From positions 62,001-126,000 of the forward strand of contig NZ_JAHBGF010000020.1 of NCBI RefSeq assembly GCF_018390695.1: 64,000 nucleotides of DNA. Direction: 5' to 3'. Shown one piece after another: positions 36,567-45,493 of the stretch. Under the pieces are notes generated by a model that was given only the letters and a program-made list of their open reading frames with translations, did no database searches and had not been told where the DNA came from. Each line of letters opens with the position of its first letter. The stretch's first letter is position 1. The position numbers were made by a program, and so were the translations under genes. Source of the DNA: Ancylobacter sonchi. Its GTDB lineage: Bacteria > Pseudomonadota > Alphaproteobacteria > Rhizobiales > Xanthobacteraceae.

Positions 36567-38197
36567 TGAACGCCGCCACCCCGCTCTCCGCCGTTCCGAT
36601 GGCCGTGCCCGCCATGCCGGTGCCGCCGGCGATCGCCTTCTTCCCGGAGACCGCGCCGTTCAGCGAGGAGCAGCGCGCCTGGCTCAACGGCTTCTTCGCG
36701 GCGGTGCTGTCGCCGCAGGGGCTCGCCAGCGGGGTGGCCGCGTCGCCGGCCGAGGGCGCCGCGCCGATGCCCGCCGCCGAGGCGGACGATGGCGCCCCCT
36801 GGCACGACGCTTCCATGCCGCTCGACGAGCGCATGAAGCTCGCCGAGGGCCGCCCGCTGCCCCGCCGCATGATGGCGGCGATGGCGCAGCAGGATTGCGG
36901 CCAGTGCGGCTATCTCTGCGAGAGCTACGGCGCCGCCCTCGCCGCCGGCAAGGAGACCAAGCTCAATCTCTGCGCCCCCGGCGGCAAGGAGACGATGCGC
37001 ATGCTGAAGAGCCTCGCCGCCGAGATGGGCGAGGCGCCGGCCGCCGCCCCGGCCGAGGCGGCGCCTACGGCTCCGGTGGGTGCGCCGGGCTCCTCGCGCG
37101 ACAACCCCGCACGGGTCAGCTTTCTGTCCCGCAAGCGCCTGAACAAGGGCTCTTCGGAGAAGGAGACCTGGCATGTCGAGTTCGATCTCGCGGCGGCCGG
37201 GCTGGACTACACGGTCGGCGACAGCTTCGGCATCTTCCCGGTCAATGACGGCGATCTGGTGGACGCCATCCTCGACGCCATCGGCGCCAGCCGCGAGGAG
37301 ATGATCGGCGACAAGCTCGCCCGCGACGTGCTCAGCGAGGAGGTGTCGCTCGGCGCCGCGCCGGACGGGCTGTTCCAGCTGCTCACCTATCATTCCGGCG
37401 GCGAGATGCGCCGCAAGGCTCGCGCGCTCGCCGCCGGCGAGGACCCGGACGGCGACGCCGCCTCGCTCGACGTGCTGGCGGCGCTGGAGAAATTCGGCCG
37501 CCCGCGCCTCGCCCCCGAGGTGCTGGCGGAGGCGCTGGAACCCTTGCAGCCGCGCCTCTACTCGATCTCCTCCAGCCCCGCGGCGACGCCGGGCAAGCTG
37601 TCGCTTACCGTCGACGCGGTGCGCTACCGCGTCAGTGCCCGCACGAGGCTCGGCGTCGGCTCGACCTTCCTCGCCGCGCGGGTGCCCGAGGGCGGCGAAC
37701 TGCGCGCCTATGTGCAGAAGGCGCACGGCTTCGCCCTGCCGGCGGATCCGGCGGTGCCGGTGATCATGGTCGGGCCGGGCACCGGCATCGCGCCGTTCCG
37801 CGCCTTCCTGTGGGAGCGCATGGCGGTGAAGGCGCCGGGCCGCAACTGGCTGTTCTTCGGCCACCAGCGCAGCGACTGCGACTTCTTCTACGAGGACGAG
37901 CTCACCGGCATGAAGGCCAATGGCCATCTGTCCCGCCTGACGCTGGCCTGGTCGCGCGACGGGTCGGAGAAGGTCTATGTGCAGGACCGCATGCGGCAGG
38001 TCGGCGAGGAACTCTATCGCTGGCTGGAGGAGGGCGCGCATTTCTATATCTGCGGCGACGCCAAGCGCATGGCGCGGGATGTCGAGCACGCGCTGGTCGA
38101 CGTGGTCGCCGCGCATGGCGGCAAATCCACCGACGCGGCGCTCGCCTATGTCGCGGCGCTGAAGAAGGCCGGCCGCTACCAGGCGGACGTCTACTGA
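36566..38197 (+). CDS. Fe-S/FAD diaphorase, CysJ-like without the FMN domain
   Basis: The 543-residue protein has a disordered Pro/Ala-rich start and an Fe-S module with Cys111, 114, 118 and 136 (DCGQCGYLCES...LNLCAPGG, C-x2-C-x3-C-x17-C). A CysJ/cytochrome P450 reductase-like FAD/NADPH module follows: YTVGDSFGIFP, RLYSISSSP, GVGSTFLAARV, MVGPGTGIAPFRAFLWER, FFGHQRSDCDFFYEDEL, YICGDAKRMARDVE and the terminal VY. The flavodoxin domain that holds FMN in CysJ is absent; the Fe-S domain occupies its place. It sits between nirA and nasA with 1-base overlaps, so it probably feeds NADPH electrons to NirA. This is inference from order and the CysJI parallel. Confidence 0.85.
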   Translation: MNAATPLSAVPMAVPAMPVPPAIAFFPETAPFSEEQRAWLNGFFAAVLSPQGLASGVAASPAEGAAPMPAAEADDGAPWHDASMPLDERMKLAEGRPLPRRMMAAMAQQDCGQCGYLCESYGAALAAGKETKLNLCAPGGKETMRMLKSLAAEMGEAPAAAPAEAAPTAPVGAPGSSRDNPARVSFLSRKRLNKGSSEKETWHVEFDLAAAGLDYTVGDSFGIFPVNDGDLVDAILDAIGASREEMIGDKLARDVLSEEVSLGAAPDGLFQLLTYHSGGEMRRKARALAAGEDPDGDAASLDVLAALEKFGRPRLAPEVLAEALEPLQPRLYSISSSPAATPGKLSLTVDAVRYRVSARTRLGVGSTFLAARVPEGGELRAYVQKAHGFALPADPAVPVIMVGPGTGIAPFRAFLWERMAVKAPGRNWLFFGHQRSDCDFFYEDELTGMKANGHLSRLTLAWSRDGSEKVYVQDRMRQVGEELYRWLEEGAHFYICGDAKRMARDVEHALVDVVAAHGGKSTDAALAYVAALKKAGRYQADVY

Positions 38198-40914
38198 TGA
38201 ACGCGCCGGTGCCCCTCGCTCTCACCGAAGCGGCCGTGAAGCCGGCGGTACGGACCACCTGCCCCTATTGCGGCGTGGGCTGCGGCGTGCTGGCAAGCCC
38301 GGACGGGGCGGGTGGCGCGGCGGTGGCCGGCGACCCCGAGCATCCGGCCAATCGCGGCCGGCTGTGCTCCAAGGGCTCGGCGCTCGGCGAGACGCTGGGC
38401 CTGTCGACCCGACTGCTCACCCCGATGCTGCGCGTCGACGGTGCGCTGGAGGTCGCCAGCTGGGACGCCGCGCTCGGCGCCGTCGCCGACGCCTTCCGCC
38501 GCACCATCGAGGCGCACGGGCCGGACGCCGTGGCGATCTACCTGTCGGGCCAGCTGCTGACCGAGGATTATTACGCAGCTAACAAACTTGCCAAGGGCTT
38601 CCTCGGCACCGCCAATGTCGACACCAATTCGCGGCTCTGCATGGCGTCCTCGGTGGCCGGCCACAAGCGCGCCTTCGGTTCCGATACCGTGCCGGGCGTC
38701 TATGCCGATCTCGACGAGGCCGATCTCGTGGTGCTCACCGGCTCCAACGCCGCCTGGTGCCATCCGGTGCTGTTCCGCCGGCTGGAGGCGGCGCGGGCGC
38801 AGCGCGGGACCAAGCTCGTCGTCATCGATCCCCGCCGCACCGCCACCGCCGAGGAGGCCGATCTGTTCCTGCCGGTTGCGCCCGGCATGGACAGCGTGCT
38901 GTTTGCCGGGCTGCTGGTGCATCTCGCTGATGCCGGGGCGCTCGCCGACGCCTATGTCGCCGCCCACACCTCCGGCTTCGAGACGGCGCTCGCCGGCGCG
39001 CGGGCGCTGGCGCCGGACCTCGCCACGGTGGCGGCCAGGACCGGCGTGCCGGCGGCCGATGTGGCGCGCTTCTACGCGCTGTTCGCCGCGACCGAGCGGG
39101 TGGTGACCTGCTATTCGCAGGGGGTGAACCAGTCGGCGCAGGGCACCGACAAGGTCGGCGCCATCATCAATTGCCACCTCGCCACCGGGCGCATCGGCCG
39201 GACGGGCATGGGGCCGTTCTCGCTCACCGGCCAGCCCAACGCCATGGGCGGGCGCGAGGTCGGTGGCCTCGCCAACCAGCTGGCCGCGCATATGGGCTTC
39301 TCGCCCGCCGAGGTCGACCGCGTCCGCCGCTTCTGGGGCGCGCCGAACATGGCGACCCGCGAGGGGTTGAAGGCCGTCGACATGATGGCGGCGGTGGCGG
39401 ACGGGCGCATCAAGGCGCTGTGGGTGCTCGGCACCAATCCGGCGGTGAGCCTGCCGCGCGCCGACGGGGTGCGCGCCGCTCTGTCCCGGCTCGATTTCCT
39501 CGCCATCTCCGACAATGTGCGGGCCAACGACACGCTGGCCTGCCGCCCGCATGTGCTGCTGCCCGCTCTCGCCTGGGGTGAGAAGGACGGCACGGTGACC
39601 AATTCCGAGCGCCGCATCTCGCGCCAGCGCGCCTTCCTCGATCCGCCCGGCGAGGCCCAGCCGGACTGGTGGGCGCTGGCGCAGCTGGGGCGGCGGCTGG
39701 GCCATGGGGAAGCCTTCAGCTGGCGCTCCGCCGCCGAGGTGTTCCGCGAGCACGCGGCGCTGTCCACCTTCGAGAACGAGGGCGGCCGCGATTTCGACAT
39801 TGGCGGCCTCGCCGGGCTCGACGACGAGGCGTTCGACCGGATGGCGCCGCAGCAATGGCCGGTAGTTGGGCCGGTGCGCGCGCCGGGCGAGGGCGGCGAG
39901 AAGCGTTTTTTCGCCGAGGGCGGTTTCTTCACCCCCGACCGGCGCGCCCGCTTCATCGTCCCGGCGGATCCGGCGCCGGCGGCGGGCACCGACGCCGCCT
40001 ACCCGCTGCGGCTCAACACCGGCCGCATCCGCGACCAGTGGCACACCATGACCCGCACCGGCCTGTCGCCGCGCCTCGGCGGGCATCTGCCGGCGCCGTT
40101 CGTCGAAATGCATCCCGAGGACGCCCGCGCGCTCGACATCGCCGCCGGCGATCTGGTGCGGCTCACCTCGCCGCACGGCACGGCGGTGCTGGAGGCGCGA
40201 CCCGGCGAGGGACCGCGGCGCGGCGAGCTGTTCACGCCGATCCACTGGTCCGGCAGCACCGCCGCCGCGGCGCGGGTCAACGCGCTGGTCGAGGGCGCAA
40301 CCGATCCGTTTTCCGGCCAGCCGGAATCCAAGGCGACGCCGGTGCGGGCGGAAAAGCTGGTTCTGCCCTATCGCGGCTTCCTGCTCGCGCGGGAAGCGCT
40401 GTCCCCACCCGACGCCGTCTGGTGGGCACGGGTGGCGCTGGAAGGCGGCGAGGGCTGGCTGATCGCCGACGAGGCCGGGCCGCTCGCTTGGCGGACGCGG
40501 ATGGCGGCGCGGTTCGGCGCCCTCGAGCGCTCGGAATTCCTCGATGCCGAGGGCGGCATCTACCGTGCCGCCGCCTATGACGCCGAGGGCCGGCTGGCGG
40601 CGCTGTTGTCGGTCGGCCCGGCGGAGCGCGCCCCGGACTGGGCGGCGGTGAAGGAGCTTCTGACCGCCGGCGGGCTCGATGCCGCCGGGCGCCGGGCGGC
40701 GCTGGCCGGCCGGCGGGCGGGAGCCGCTTCCAGCTGCGGGGCGCTGGTGTGTTCGTGCTTCGGGGTGCCGGCGGATCCGATCCGCGCGCTGATCGAGGCC
40801 GAGCCGGCGGCCGACGTCGCCCGCATCGGCGCGGTGCTGAAGGCCGGCACCAATTGCGGTTCCTGCGTGCCGGAGCTTAAGCGCCTTCTCGCCGGCGCCG
40901 CGCTCCTGGCCTGA
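38197..40914 (+). CDS. nasA: Assimilatory nitrate reductase catalytic subunit
   Basis: The 905-residue bis-MGD molybdoenzyme has N-terminal [4Fe-4S] cysteines in CPYCGVGCGV and LCSKGSALG, molybdopterin motifs NSRLCMASSVAGHKRAFGSD (Cys likely the Mo ligand), GSNAAWCHPV, ATGRIGRTGMGPFSLTGQPNAMGGREVG and RIRDQWHTMTRTG, and a C-terminal BFD-like [2Fe-2S] domain (CSCFGV...NCGSC). This is the NasA/NasC layout of cytosolic assimilatory reductases. ATG 38197 overlaps the previous stop by 1 base. It is the last gene of the operon; a RIME-like palindromic element follows. Confidence 0.95.
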   Translation: MNAPVPLALTEAAVKPAVRTTCPYCGVGCGVLASPDGAGGAAVAGDPEHPANRGRLCSKGSALGETLGLSTRLLTPMLRVDGALEVASWDAALGAVADAFRRTIEAHGPDAVAIYLSGQLLTEDYYAANKLAKGFLGTANVDTNSRLCMASSVAGHKRAFGSDTVPGVYADLDEADLVVLTGSNAAWCHPVLFRRLEAARAQRGTKLVVIDPRRTATAEEADLFLPVAPGMDSVLFAGLLVHLADAGALADAYVAAHTSGFETALAGARALAPDLATVAARTGVPAADVARFYALFAATERVVTCYSQGVNQSAQGTDKVGAIINCHLATGRIGRTGMGPFSLTGQPNAMGGREVGGLANQLAAHMGFSPAEVDRVRRFWGAPNMATREGLKAVDMMAAVADGRIKALWVLGTNPAVSLPRADGVRAALSRLDFLAISDNVRANDTLACRPHVLLPALAWGEKDGTVTNSERRISRQRAFLDPPGEAQPDWWALAQLGRRLGHGEAFSWRSAAEVFREHAALSTFENEGGRDFDIGGLAGLDDEAFDRMAPQQWPVVGPVRAPGEGGEKRFFAEGGFFTPDRRARFIVPADPAPAAGTDAAYPLRLNTGRIRDQWHTMTRTGLSPRLGGHLPAPFVEMHPEDARALDIAAGDLVRLTSPHGTAVLEARPGEGPRRGELFTPIHWSGSTAAAARVNALVEGATDPFSGQPESKATPVRAEKLVLPYRGFLLAREALSPPDAVWWARVALEGGEGWLIADEAGPLAWRTRMAARFGALERSEFLDAEGGIYRAAAYDAEGRLAALLSVGPAERAPDWAAVKELLTAGGLDAAGRRAALAGRRAGAASSCGALVCSCFGVPADPIRALIEAEPAADVARIGAVLKAGTNCGSCVPELKRLLAGAALLA

Positions 40915-41030
40915 GCGGCTGGAGCCTGTTCTCTCCGATCAGGTGATTCCACCCGATCGGCAAGGGCTCTAGGGTCTTGTTCGGACGCGTTTTCTTCACG
41001 CGAACCGGATTCCACTTCGCTAGAAAACGC
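40915..41030. repeat. RIME-like palindromic element between nasA and glsA
   Basis: It contains GCTGGAGCCTGTTCTC (40918-40933), a stem CCGATC-a-GGTG / CACC-c-GATCGG with ATTC loop (40935-40960), and a nested hairpin GCGTTTTCT / AGAAAACGC enclosing GCGAA / TTCGC (40987-41030). The first two blocks recur at 60635-60689, one of them inverted. It fills the gap between convergent genes and probably ends both transcripts as well. Confidence 0.75.
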
Positions 41031-41031
41031 T

Positions 41032-41961
41032 CTAGTCGCCGAAGATCGACCAGCCCATGCGCTTGGTCAGCGTCTCCAGCGCGATGCGGCCGAGATGCGA
41101 GTTGCCGACCGAATCCAGCCCCGGCGACCACACGGCGATCGAGGCCAGTCCCGGCGCGATGGCGAGGATGCCGCCGCCCACCCCGCTCTTGCCCGGCAGG
41201 CCGACGCGATAGGCGAATTCGCCGGAGCCGTCATAATGGCCGCAGGTGAGCATGATGGCGTTGATGCGCCGCGCCCGCTCCGGGCTCACCACCGAATGGC
41301 CGGTGGTCGGGTTCTTGCCGCGCCAGGCGAGGAACCGCCCGGCCATGGCGAGCTGACGGCAGCTCATGGCGATCGAGCAGTGGTGGAAATAGACGCCGAG
41401 CGTGTAGTCCACCGGGTTTTGCAGCACGCCGAACGACTTCATGTAGTTGGCGAGCGCGGCGTTGCGGAAGCCGGTGCGCCGCTCGGAGGCGGCGACCTTC
41501 TCGTCGATGGTGATCGAGGTGTCGTCGGCGATGAAATGCATGAAGCGCAGGATCTCGCCCAGCGCCTCGCGCGGCTCGTGGCCGGCGAGGATCTGGTCGG
41601 TCACCGCGATGGCGCCGGCATTGATGAACGGGTTGCGCGGGACGCCGCCCTCATATTCCAACTGCACGATGGAGTTGAAGGCGCTGCCGGACGGCTCGCG
41701 CCCGACATGGCGCCACAGCCGGTCGCCGATCTTGCCGAGCGCCAAGGTGAGGGTGAACACCTTCGACACGCTCTGGATGGAGAACGGCACGTCGGCGTCG
41801 CCGCCCACCGCCACCTCGCCCTCGGCGTCGATCACCGCCATGCCGAACTGGTTGGGATCGACGCCGGCGAGTTCGGGAATATAGGTGGCCACCTCGCCGC
41901 GGTCGGGACGCGTGCGCATCTCCTCGGCGATGTCGGCGACGACGGTCTTCAGGTCGGGCAA
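41032..41961 (-). CDS. glsA: Glutaminase
   Basis: The 309-residue serine-type glutaminase hydrolyses glutamine to glutamate and ammonia. Catalytic Ser-x-x-Lys lies in [55 protein letters not shown] and [12 protein letters not shown] are family blocks. No ATG fits the conserved start; TTG 41961 (giving [15 protein letters not shown]) is preceded at 7 bases by GAGGAA and gives the usual length. KDPGal aldolase lies upstream on the same strand, 26 bases before. Confidence 0.94.
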   Translation of the reverse strand: MPDLKTVVADIAEEMRTRPDRGEVATYIPELAGVDPNQFGMAVIDAEGEVAVGGDADVPFSIQSVSKVFTLTLALGKIGDRLWRHVGREPSGSAFNSIVQLEYEGGVPRNPFINAGAIAVTDQILAGHEPREALGEILRFMHFIADDTSITIDEKVAASERRTGFRNAALANYMKSFGVLQNPVDYTLGVYFHHCSIAMSCRQLAMAGRFLAWRGKNPTTGHSVVSPERARRINAIMLTCGHYDGSGEFAYRVGLPGKSGVGGGILAIAPGLASIAVWSPGLDSVGNSHLGRIALETLTKRMGWSIFGD

Positions 41962-41987
41962 AGCAAGCTTCCTCGGCGGGAGAACGG

Positions 41988-42614
41988 TCAGGCGGCCTTG
42001 AGTTCGGCCACGGGCGCCAGGAAGGCTTGCGCGTTTCGTGCCACTTCGTCCGCCGCCATCCCCGGCGCGTAGAGCGCCGAGCCGAGGCCGAAGCCGCGCG
42101 CCCCGGCCTGCCAATAGGGCTTCAGCCGTTCCGGCGTCACCCCGCCCACCGGCATCAGCACGGTGGAGGCCGGGATGACGGCGCGCCAGGCCTTCACCAC
42201 CGGCGGCGGCAGCATCTCGGCCGGGAACATCTTCAGCGCGTCGGCGCCGGCCTTCAGCGCGGCGAAGGCCTCGGTCGGCGTGGTCACGCCGGGCACGCAG
42301 CTCATGCCGAGCGCCCTGGCGCGGGCGATCACCGCCGGGTCGCTGTGCGGCATCAGCACCAGCTCGCCGCCAGCCGCCTTCACCCGGTCGGCATCGGCGG
42401 GATCGAGCACGGTGCCGGCGCCGATCAGCATGTCGGGGAAGCGGCGGGCGAGGATCTCGATGCTCTTCATCGGCTCGGGCGAATTGAGCGGTACTTCGAT
42501 GATGCGGAAGCCGGCCTCGACCAGCGCCGCGCCGATGTCGGCGGCCTCCTGCGGCTGCACGCCGCGCAGGATGGCGATGAGCGGGAATTCGGCGAGCCGG
42601 GCGAGCACGGTCAT
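41988..42614 (-). CDS. dgoA: 2-dehydro-3-deoxy-6-phosphogalactonate aldolase
   Basis: The 208-residue class I aldolase is of the Eda/DgoA family: [32 protein letters not shown] (Glu), [21 protein letters not shown] and the Schiff-base Lys in [10 protein letters not shown], then [16 protein letters not shown] after the catalytic Glu and the FPAEML context match KDPGal aldolase of the De Ley-Doudoroff galactose route better than KDPG aldolase. No other galactonate gene is in the window. It probably shares a transcript with glsA. Confidence 0.88.
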   Translation of the reverse strand: MTVLARLAEFPLIAILRGVQPQEAADIGAALVEAGFRIIEVPLNSPEPMKSIEILARRFPDMLIGAGTVLDPADADRVKAAGGELVLMPHSDPAVIARARALGMSCVPGVTTPTEAFAALKAGADALKMFPAEMLPPPVVKAWRAVIPASTVLMPVGGVTPERLKPYWQAGARGFGLGSALYAPGMAADEVARNAQAFLAPVAELKAA

Positions 42615-42759
42615 GGAGCGGTACCTCTGGAACGTTCACCGGCAAGGCATGCCGGCGGGGGCGTTCTGTCAAGCCCGAAACGCCGGAAGCGGGAACGCTT
42701 CGCCGCCCGCGTCGTTGGCTTGGGGACGGCGGGGGCGAACGGACGCGAAGGAGAGGGCC

Positions 42760-43086
42760 ATGCCCCGTGGCGACAAGTCGGCCTACACCGACAAGCAGAA
42801 GCGCAAGGCCGAGCATATCGAGGAAGGCTATGAGGAGCGCGGCGTGTCCCATGAGGAAGCCGAGCGCCGCGCCTGGGCGACGGTGAATAAGGACGACGGC
42901 GGCGGCAAGAAGTCCGGCTCCGGCCGCGGCAAGGACACCGGCCATCCCGCCGCGCATCGCGGCGGCGACATCGGCGGTCACGCCTCGGCCGCGCGGCCGA
43001 AGGCCGGGCGCTCCGCCGCGGCGCGCAAGGCCGCCGCCACCCGCAAGCGCAACGCCGAACACAACACCCCGCACCACGCCGGCTGA
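42760..43086 (+). CDS. Small basic protein of the 'plasmid stabilization protein' type
   Basis: The 108-residue, very hydrophilic, Lys/Arg/Gly/His-rich protein has a conserved start [44 protein letters not shown] split over residues 1-44. A low-complexity tail ([33 protein letters not shown]) resembles histone-like DNA-binding tails. The family is common in Rhizobiales and usually annotated as plasmid stabilization protein, but no toxin or partner is present and its function is not known. GAAGGAGAGG precedes ATG 42760. A CBS protein follows 34 bases on. Confidence 0.75.
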   Translation: MPRGDKSAYTDKQKRKAEHIEEGYEERGVSHEEAERRAWATVNKDDGGGKKSGSGRGKDTGHPAAHRGGDIGGHASAARPKAGRSAAARKAAATRKRNAEHNTPHHAG

Positions 43087-43120
43087 GCCGGCTCCATCTC
43101 CGACAGGACAGGAGGACCCG

Positions 43121-43555
43121 ATGAAGGTAAGCGACCTGATGACCCGCGACGTGCAGGTGATCGCCCCGGACGAGACGCTGGAACAGGCGGCGCGCGCCAT
43201 GGCGCTGCTCGATGCCGGCATCCTGCCGGTGGGCGATGCCGGCCGCCTCGTCGGCATGATCAGCGACCGCGACATCGCCGTGCGCGGCGTCGCCCTCGGC
43301 AAGGGGCCGGCGACGCGGGTGCGCGAGATCATGAGCGGCGAGGTGAAATACTGCTTCGAGGACCAGGAGATCGACGAGATCGGCCGCAACATGGCCGAGC
43401 AGCAGGTGCGCCGCCTGCCGGTGGTGAACCGCACCAAGCAACTGGTCGGCATCCTGTCGCTCGGCGACATCGCGGTGGCCGGCCGCGAGGCCATCGCCGG
43501 CGACGCGCTTGGCGGCATTTCCCGTCCCGGCGGCGCGCATACCCAGGCGATGTAG
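43121..43555 (+). CDS. CBS-domain pair protein
   Basis: The 144-residue soluble protein is made of two CBS motifs (residues about 1-60: [25 protein letters not shown] split, [22 protein letters not shown]; about 70-130: [40 protein letters not shown]). Together they form one Bateman module that normally binds adenine nucleotides. No catalytic domain. Its 34-base distance from the basic protein suggests cotranscription, perhaps in a stress response. Confidence 0.9.
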   Translation: MKVSDLMTRDVQVIAPDETLEQAARAMALLDAGILPVGDAGRLVGMISDRDIAVRGVALGKGPATRVREIMSGEVKYCFEDQEIDEIGRNMAEQQVRRLPVVNRTKQLVGILSLGDIAVAGREAIAGDALGGISRPGGAHTQAM

Positions 43556-43627
43556 GCGCCGCGTTCGTACCGACCGGAGGCACCGCCGGGGACTGCTGCT
43601 CCGGCGGTGCCTGCGTGGATGGTCCGC

Positions 43628-44653
43628 TCAGCGAACGCGGATGCGCTCGGAATAGTCGGGCGCGTCGCCGGCCGCCTGCCCGAGCGGGGTGATGAGTGCG
43701 CGGCGCTCGACCTCGGCGAGCGGCAGGTCGGTTTCGATCAGCTCCTGCTCGTAGAGATAGCCCGGCAGATAGCCGGACAACAGGATGCGCCAGTCGAAGC
43801 CGACGCCGGGCTCGATCACCCGGGCCAGGCGGAAGATCACCGTGGTGCAGTTGGTGGTGATGGTCTGGTAGAAGCGCGGCTCGCGCGCCAGCTCGTTGCC
43901 GAGCGTGGTGAAGGACAGGAACAGCGCCCGCCGCAGCTCCGGCGTCAGGTCGATCGGGAAGAGCGACACCGTCTCGCGCCGCTCATTGGTGCGCAGGCGG
44001 ACGATGTCGCGCTCGTCGGCGGCGATCAGCACCAGTTCGAACTGCTTGAAGAAGCCGCCGATCTCGGAGAACGCCTCGCCCTTCTCGCGGCGGATCTCGG
44101 CGGAGAACACCACGCGCTGCCCGTCGGCGAAGGAGAAGCCGACCAGCGTGTGGGCGATGGCCGGGTTGCTCCACACCGAGGAAAACAGGTCGACGCCGGT
44201 AATCTGGTCGAGCCGGTAGCGCCGGTCCTCCCAATGCTCGATCGCGTCGTTCTCCGAGGTCCAGCGGAAATCGCGCACATTGTGCAGCGTGACCTCGTCG
44301 CCATTGATGGTGGCGGTGACGCCATGCTCGACATCGGGCGCCCAGACTCGGTCGTTCGAGGGCAGGATGCCCGTCCACCACCAGGCGAACGCCGCGGCCG
44401 CGGCCAGCGCCACCAGCCAGCCGCTGCCCACCTTGCCGGTGACGGCGAGGACGAGTGCCGCCAGCACCGCCGCCGCCAGCGCGACATAGGCGATGAGGCG
44501 CATCGGGCCCTGCGTCTGGTACCACAGGCCGAGTGCGCCGACCGGCGTCGCCAGCAGCAGCGCCAGCACCAGGAGCGCGCGGAGGATCGACGGAAGGAGG
44601 GACCAGCTGATGTCGGGCACGGGAAGTTCCACGAGTGAACGCGAAACCTGCAC
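43628..44653 (-). CDS. DUF4105 (Lnb-like) membrane protein
   Basis: The 341-residue protein has three or four N-terminal membrane helices (residues about 18-95) and then a periplasmic DUF4105/Lnb-type papain-like domain with [46 protein letters not shown] and TNCTT, where the Cys is the presumed nucleophile. In Enterococcus, Lnb is a lipoprotein acyltransferase; whether this protein has such activity is unknown. It is transcribed away from lemA. Confidence 0.82.
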   Translation of the reverse strand: MQVSRSLVELPVPDISWSLLPSILRALLVLALLLATPVGALGLWYQTQGPMRLIAYVALAAAVLAALVLAVTGKVGSGWLVALAAAAAFAWWWTGILPSNDRVWAPDVEHGVTATINGDEVTLHNVRDFRWTSENDAIEHWEDRRYRLDQITGVDLFSSVWSNPAIAHTLVGFSFADGQRVVFSAEIRREKGEAFSEIGGFFKQFELVLIAADERDIVRLRTNERRETVSLFPIDLTPELRRALFLSFTTLGNELAREPRFYQTITTNCTTVIFRLARVIEPGVGFDWRILLSGYLPGYLYEQELIETDLPLAEVERRALITPLGQAAGDAPDYSERIRVR

Positions 44654-44763
44654 GCCGCGGCGCCGCTTGTCGCGCGGCGTCCGTCGCCGTCCACATCTAT
44701 CGCGGCGGCGGCAATCGGCGGGCGACCCTGACGCGGGCGCCGGACCGCCCTATAGTAAGGGGC

Positions 44764-44823
44764 GAGTTTCGCGCCGGGCTTCGCGCCAAGCTTCGTGCCG
44801 AGTTTCGTGCCGAGTTTCGTGCC
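44764..44823. repeat. Five 12-base tandem repeats upstream of lemA
   Basis: Units GAGTTTCGCGCC, GGGCTTCGCGCC, AAGCTTCGTGCC, GAGTTTCGTGCC and GAGTTTCGTGCC run head to tail from 44764 to 44823, ending 25 bases before the lemA ATG. The last two are identical. They lie in the lemA promoter/leader, so copy number could vary and alter expression. Confidence 0.85.
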
Positions 44824-44848
44824 ATGTGTGGCCCAGGGGGATGTGCCT

Positions 44849-45469
44849 ATGTCGTTCCTGACCGACTTCACCGTTGCCCGACGCCGGTTGCTGATGCCGT
44901 TCCTTCTGCTCGCTTTGTCGGTCGGCCTCGCCGGCTGCGGGGTGAACAACATCCCGACCAATGAGGAGAAGGCCAAGGCGGCCTGGAGCGAGGTGCTCAG
45001 CCAGTACCAGCGGCGCGCCGAGCTGATCCCCAATCTCGTCGAGACGGTGAAGGGCTATGCCCAGCAGGAAAAGGACGTGCTCACCCAGGTGACGCAGGCC
45101 CGCGCCAACGCCACCTCGATCAAGGTGGACGCCTCCACCATCACCGATCCCGAGACGTTCAAGAAATTCCAGGACGCGCAGGCCCAGCTCTCCGGCGCGC
45201 TCGGCCGGCTGATCGCGGTGTCGGAGGCCTATCCCGACCTCAAGTCGAACCAGAACTTCCTCGCCTTGCAGGCGCAGATCGAGGGCACCGAGAACCGCAT
45301 CGCCGTGGCGCGGCGCGACTATATCGAGGCGGTGCGGGTCTACAATACCGAGCTGCGGACCTTCCCCGGCGTGCTCTGGGCCTCGACGCTCTATCGTTCG
45401 AGCAAGCCGATGGAGACCTTCACCATCTCCGAGGAGCAGATGAAGGTGCCGCAGGTGAAGTTCAACTGA
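44849..45469 (+). CDS. lemA: LemA family lipoprotein
   Basis: The 206-residue protein has a lipoprotein signal ending in LSVGLAGC (Cys about residue 30) and the LemA helical domain: NEEKAKAAWSEVLSQYQRRAELIPNLVETVKGYA, LTQVTQARANA, QAQLSGALGRLIAVSEAYPDLKSNQNFLALQAQIEGTENRIAVARRDYIEAVRVYN split along the chain. Function of LemA is not known; it almost always pairs with TPM-domain proteins, as here. AGGGGG precedes ATG 44849. Confidence 0.93.
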   Translation: MSFLTDFTVARRRLLMPFLLLALSVGLAGCGVNNIPTNEEKAKAAWSEVLSQYQRRAELIPNLVETVKGYAQQEKDVLTQVTQARANATSIKVDASTITDPETFKKFQDAQAQLSGALGRLIAVSEAYPDLKSNQNFLALQAQIEGTENRIAVARRDYIEAVRVYNTELRTFPGVLWASTLYRSSKPMETFTISEEQMKVPQVKFN

Positions 45470-45493
45470 CCATCACCTCCGGGACCGGTCGCC

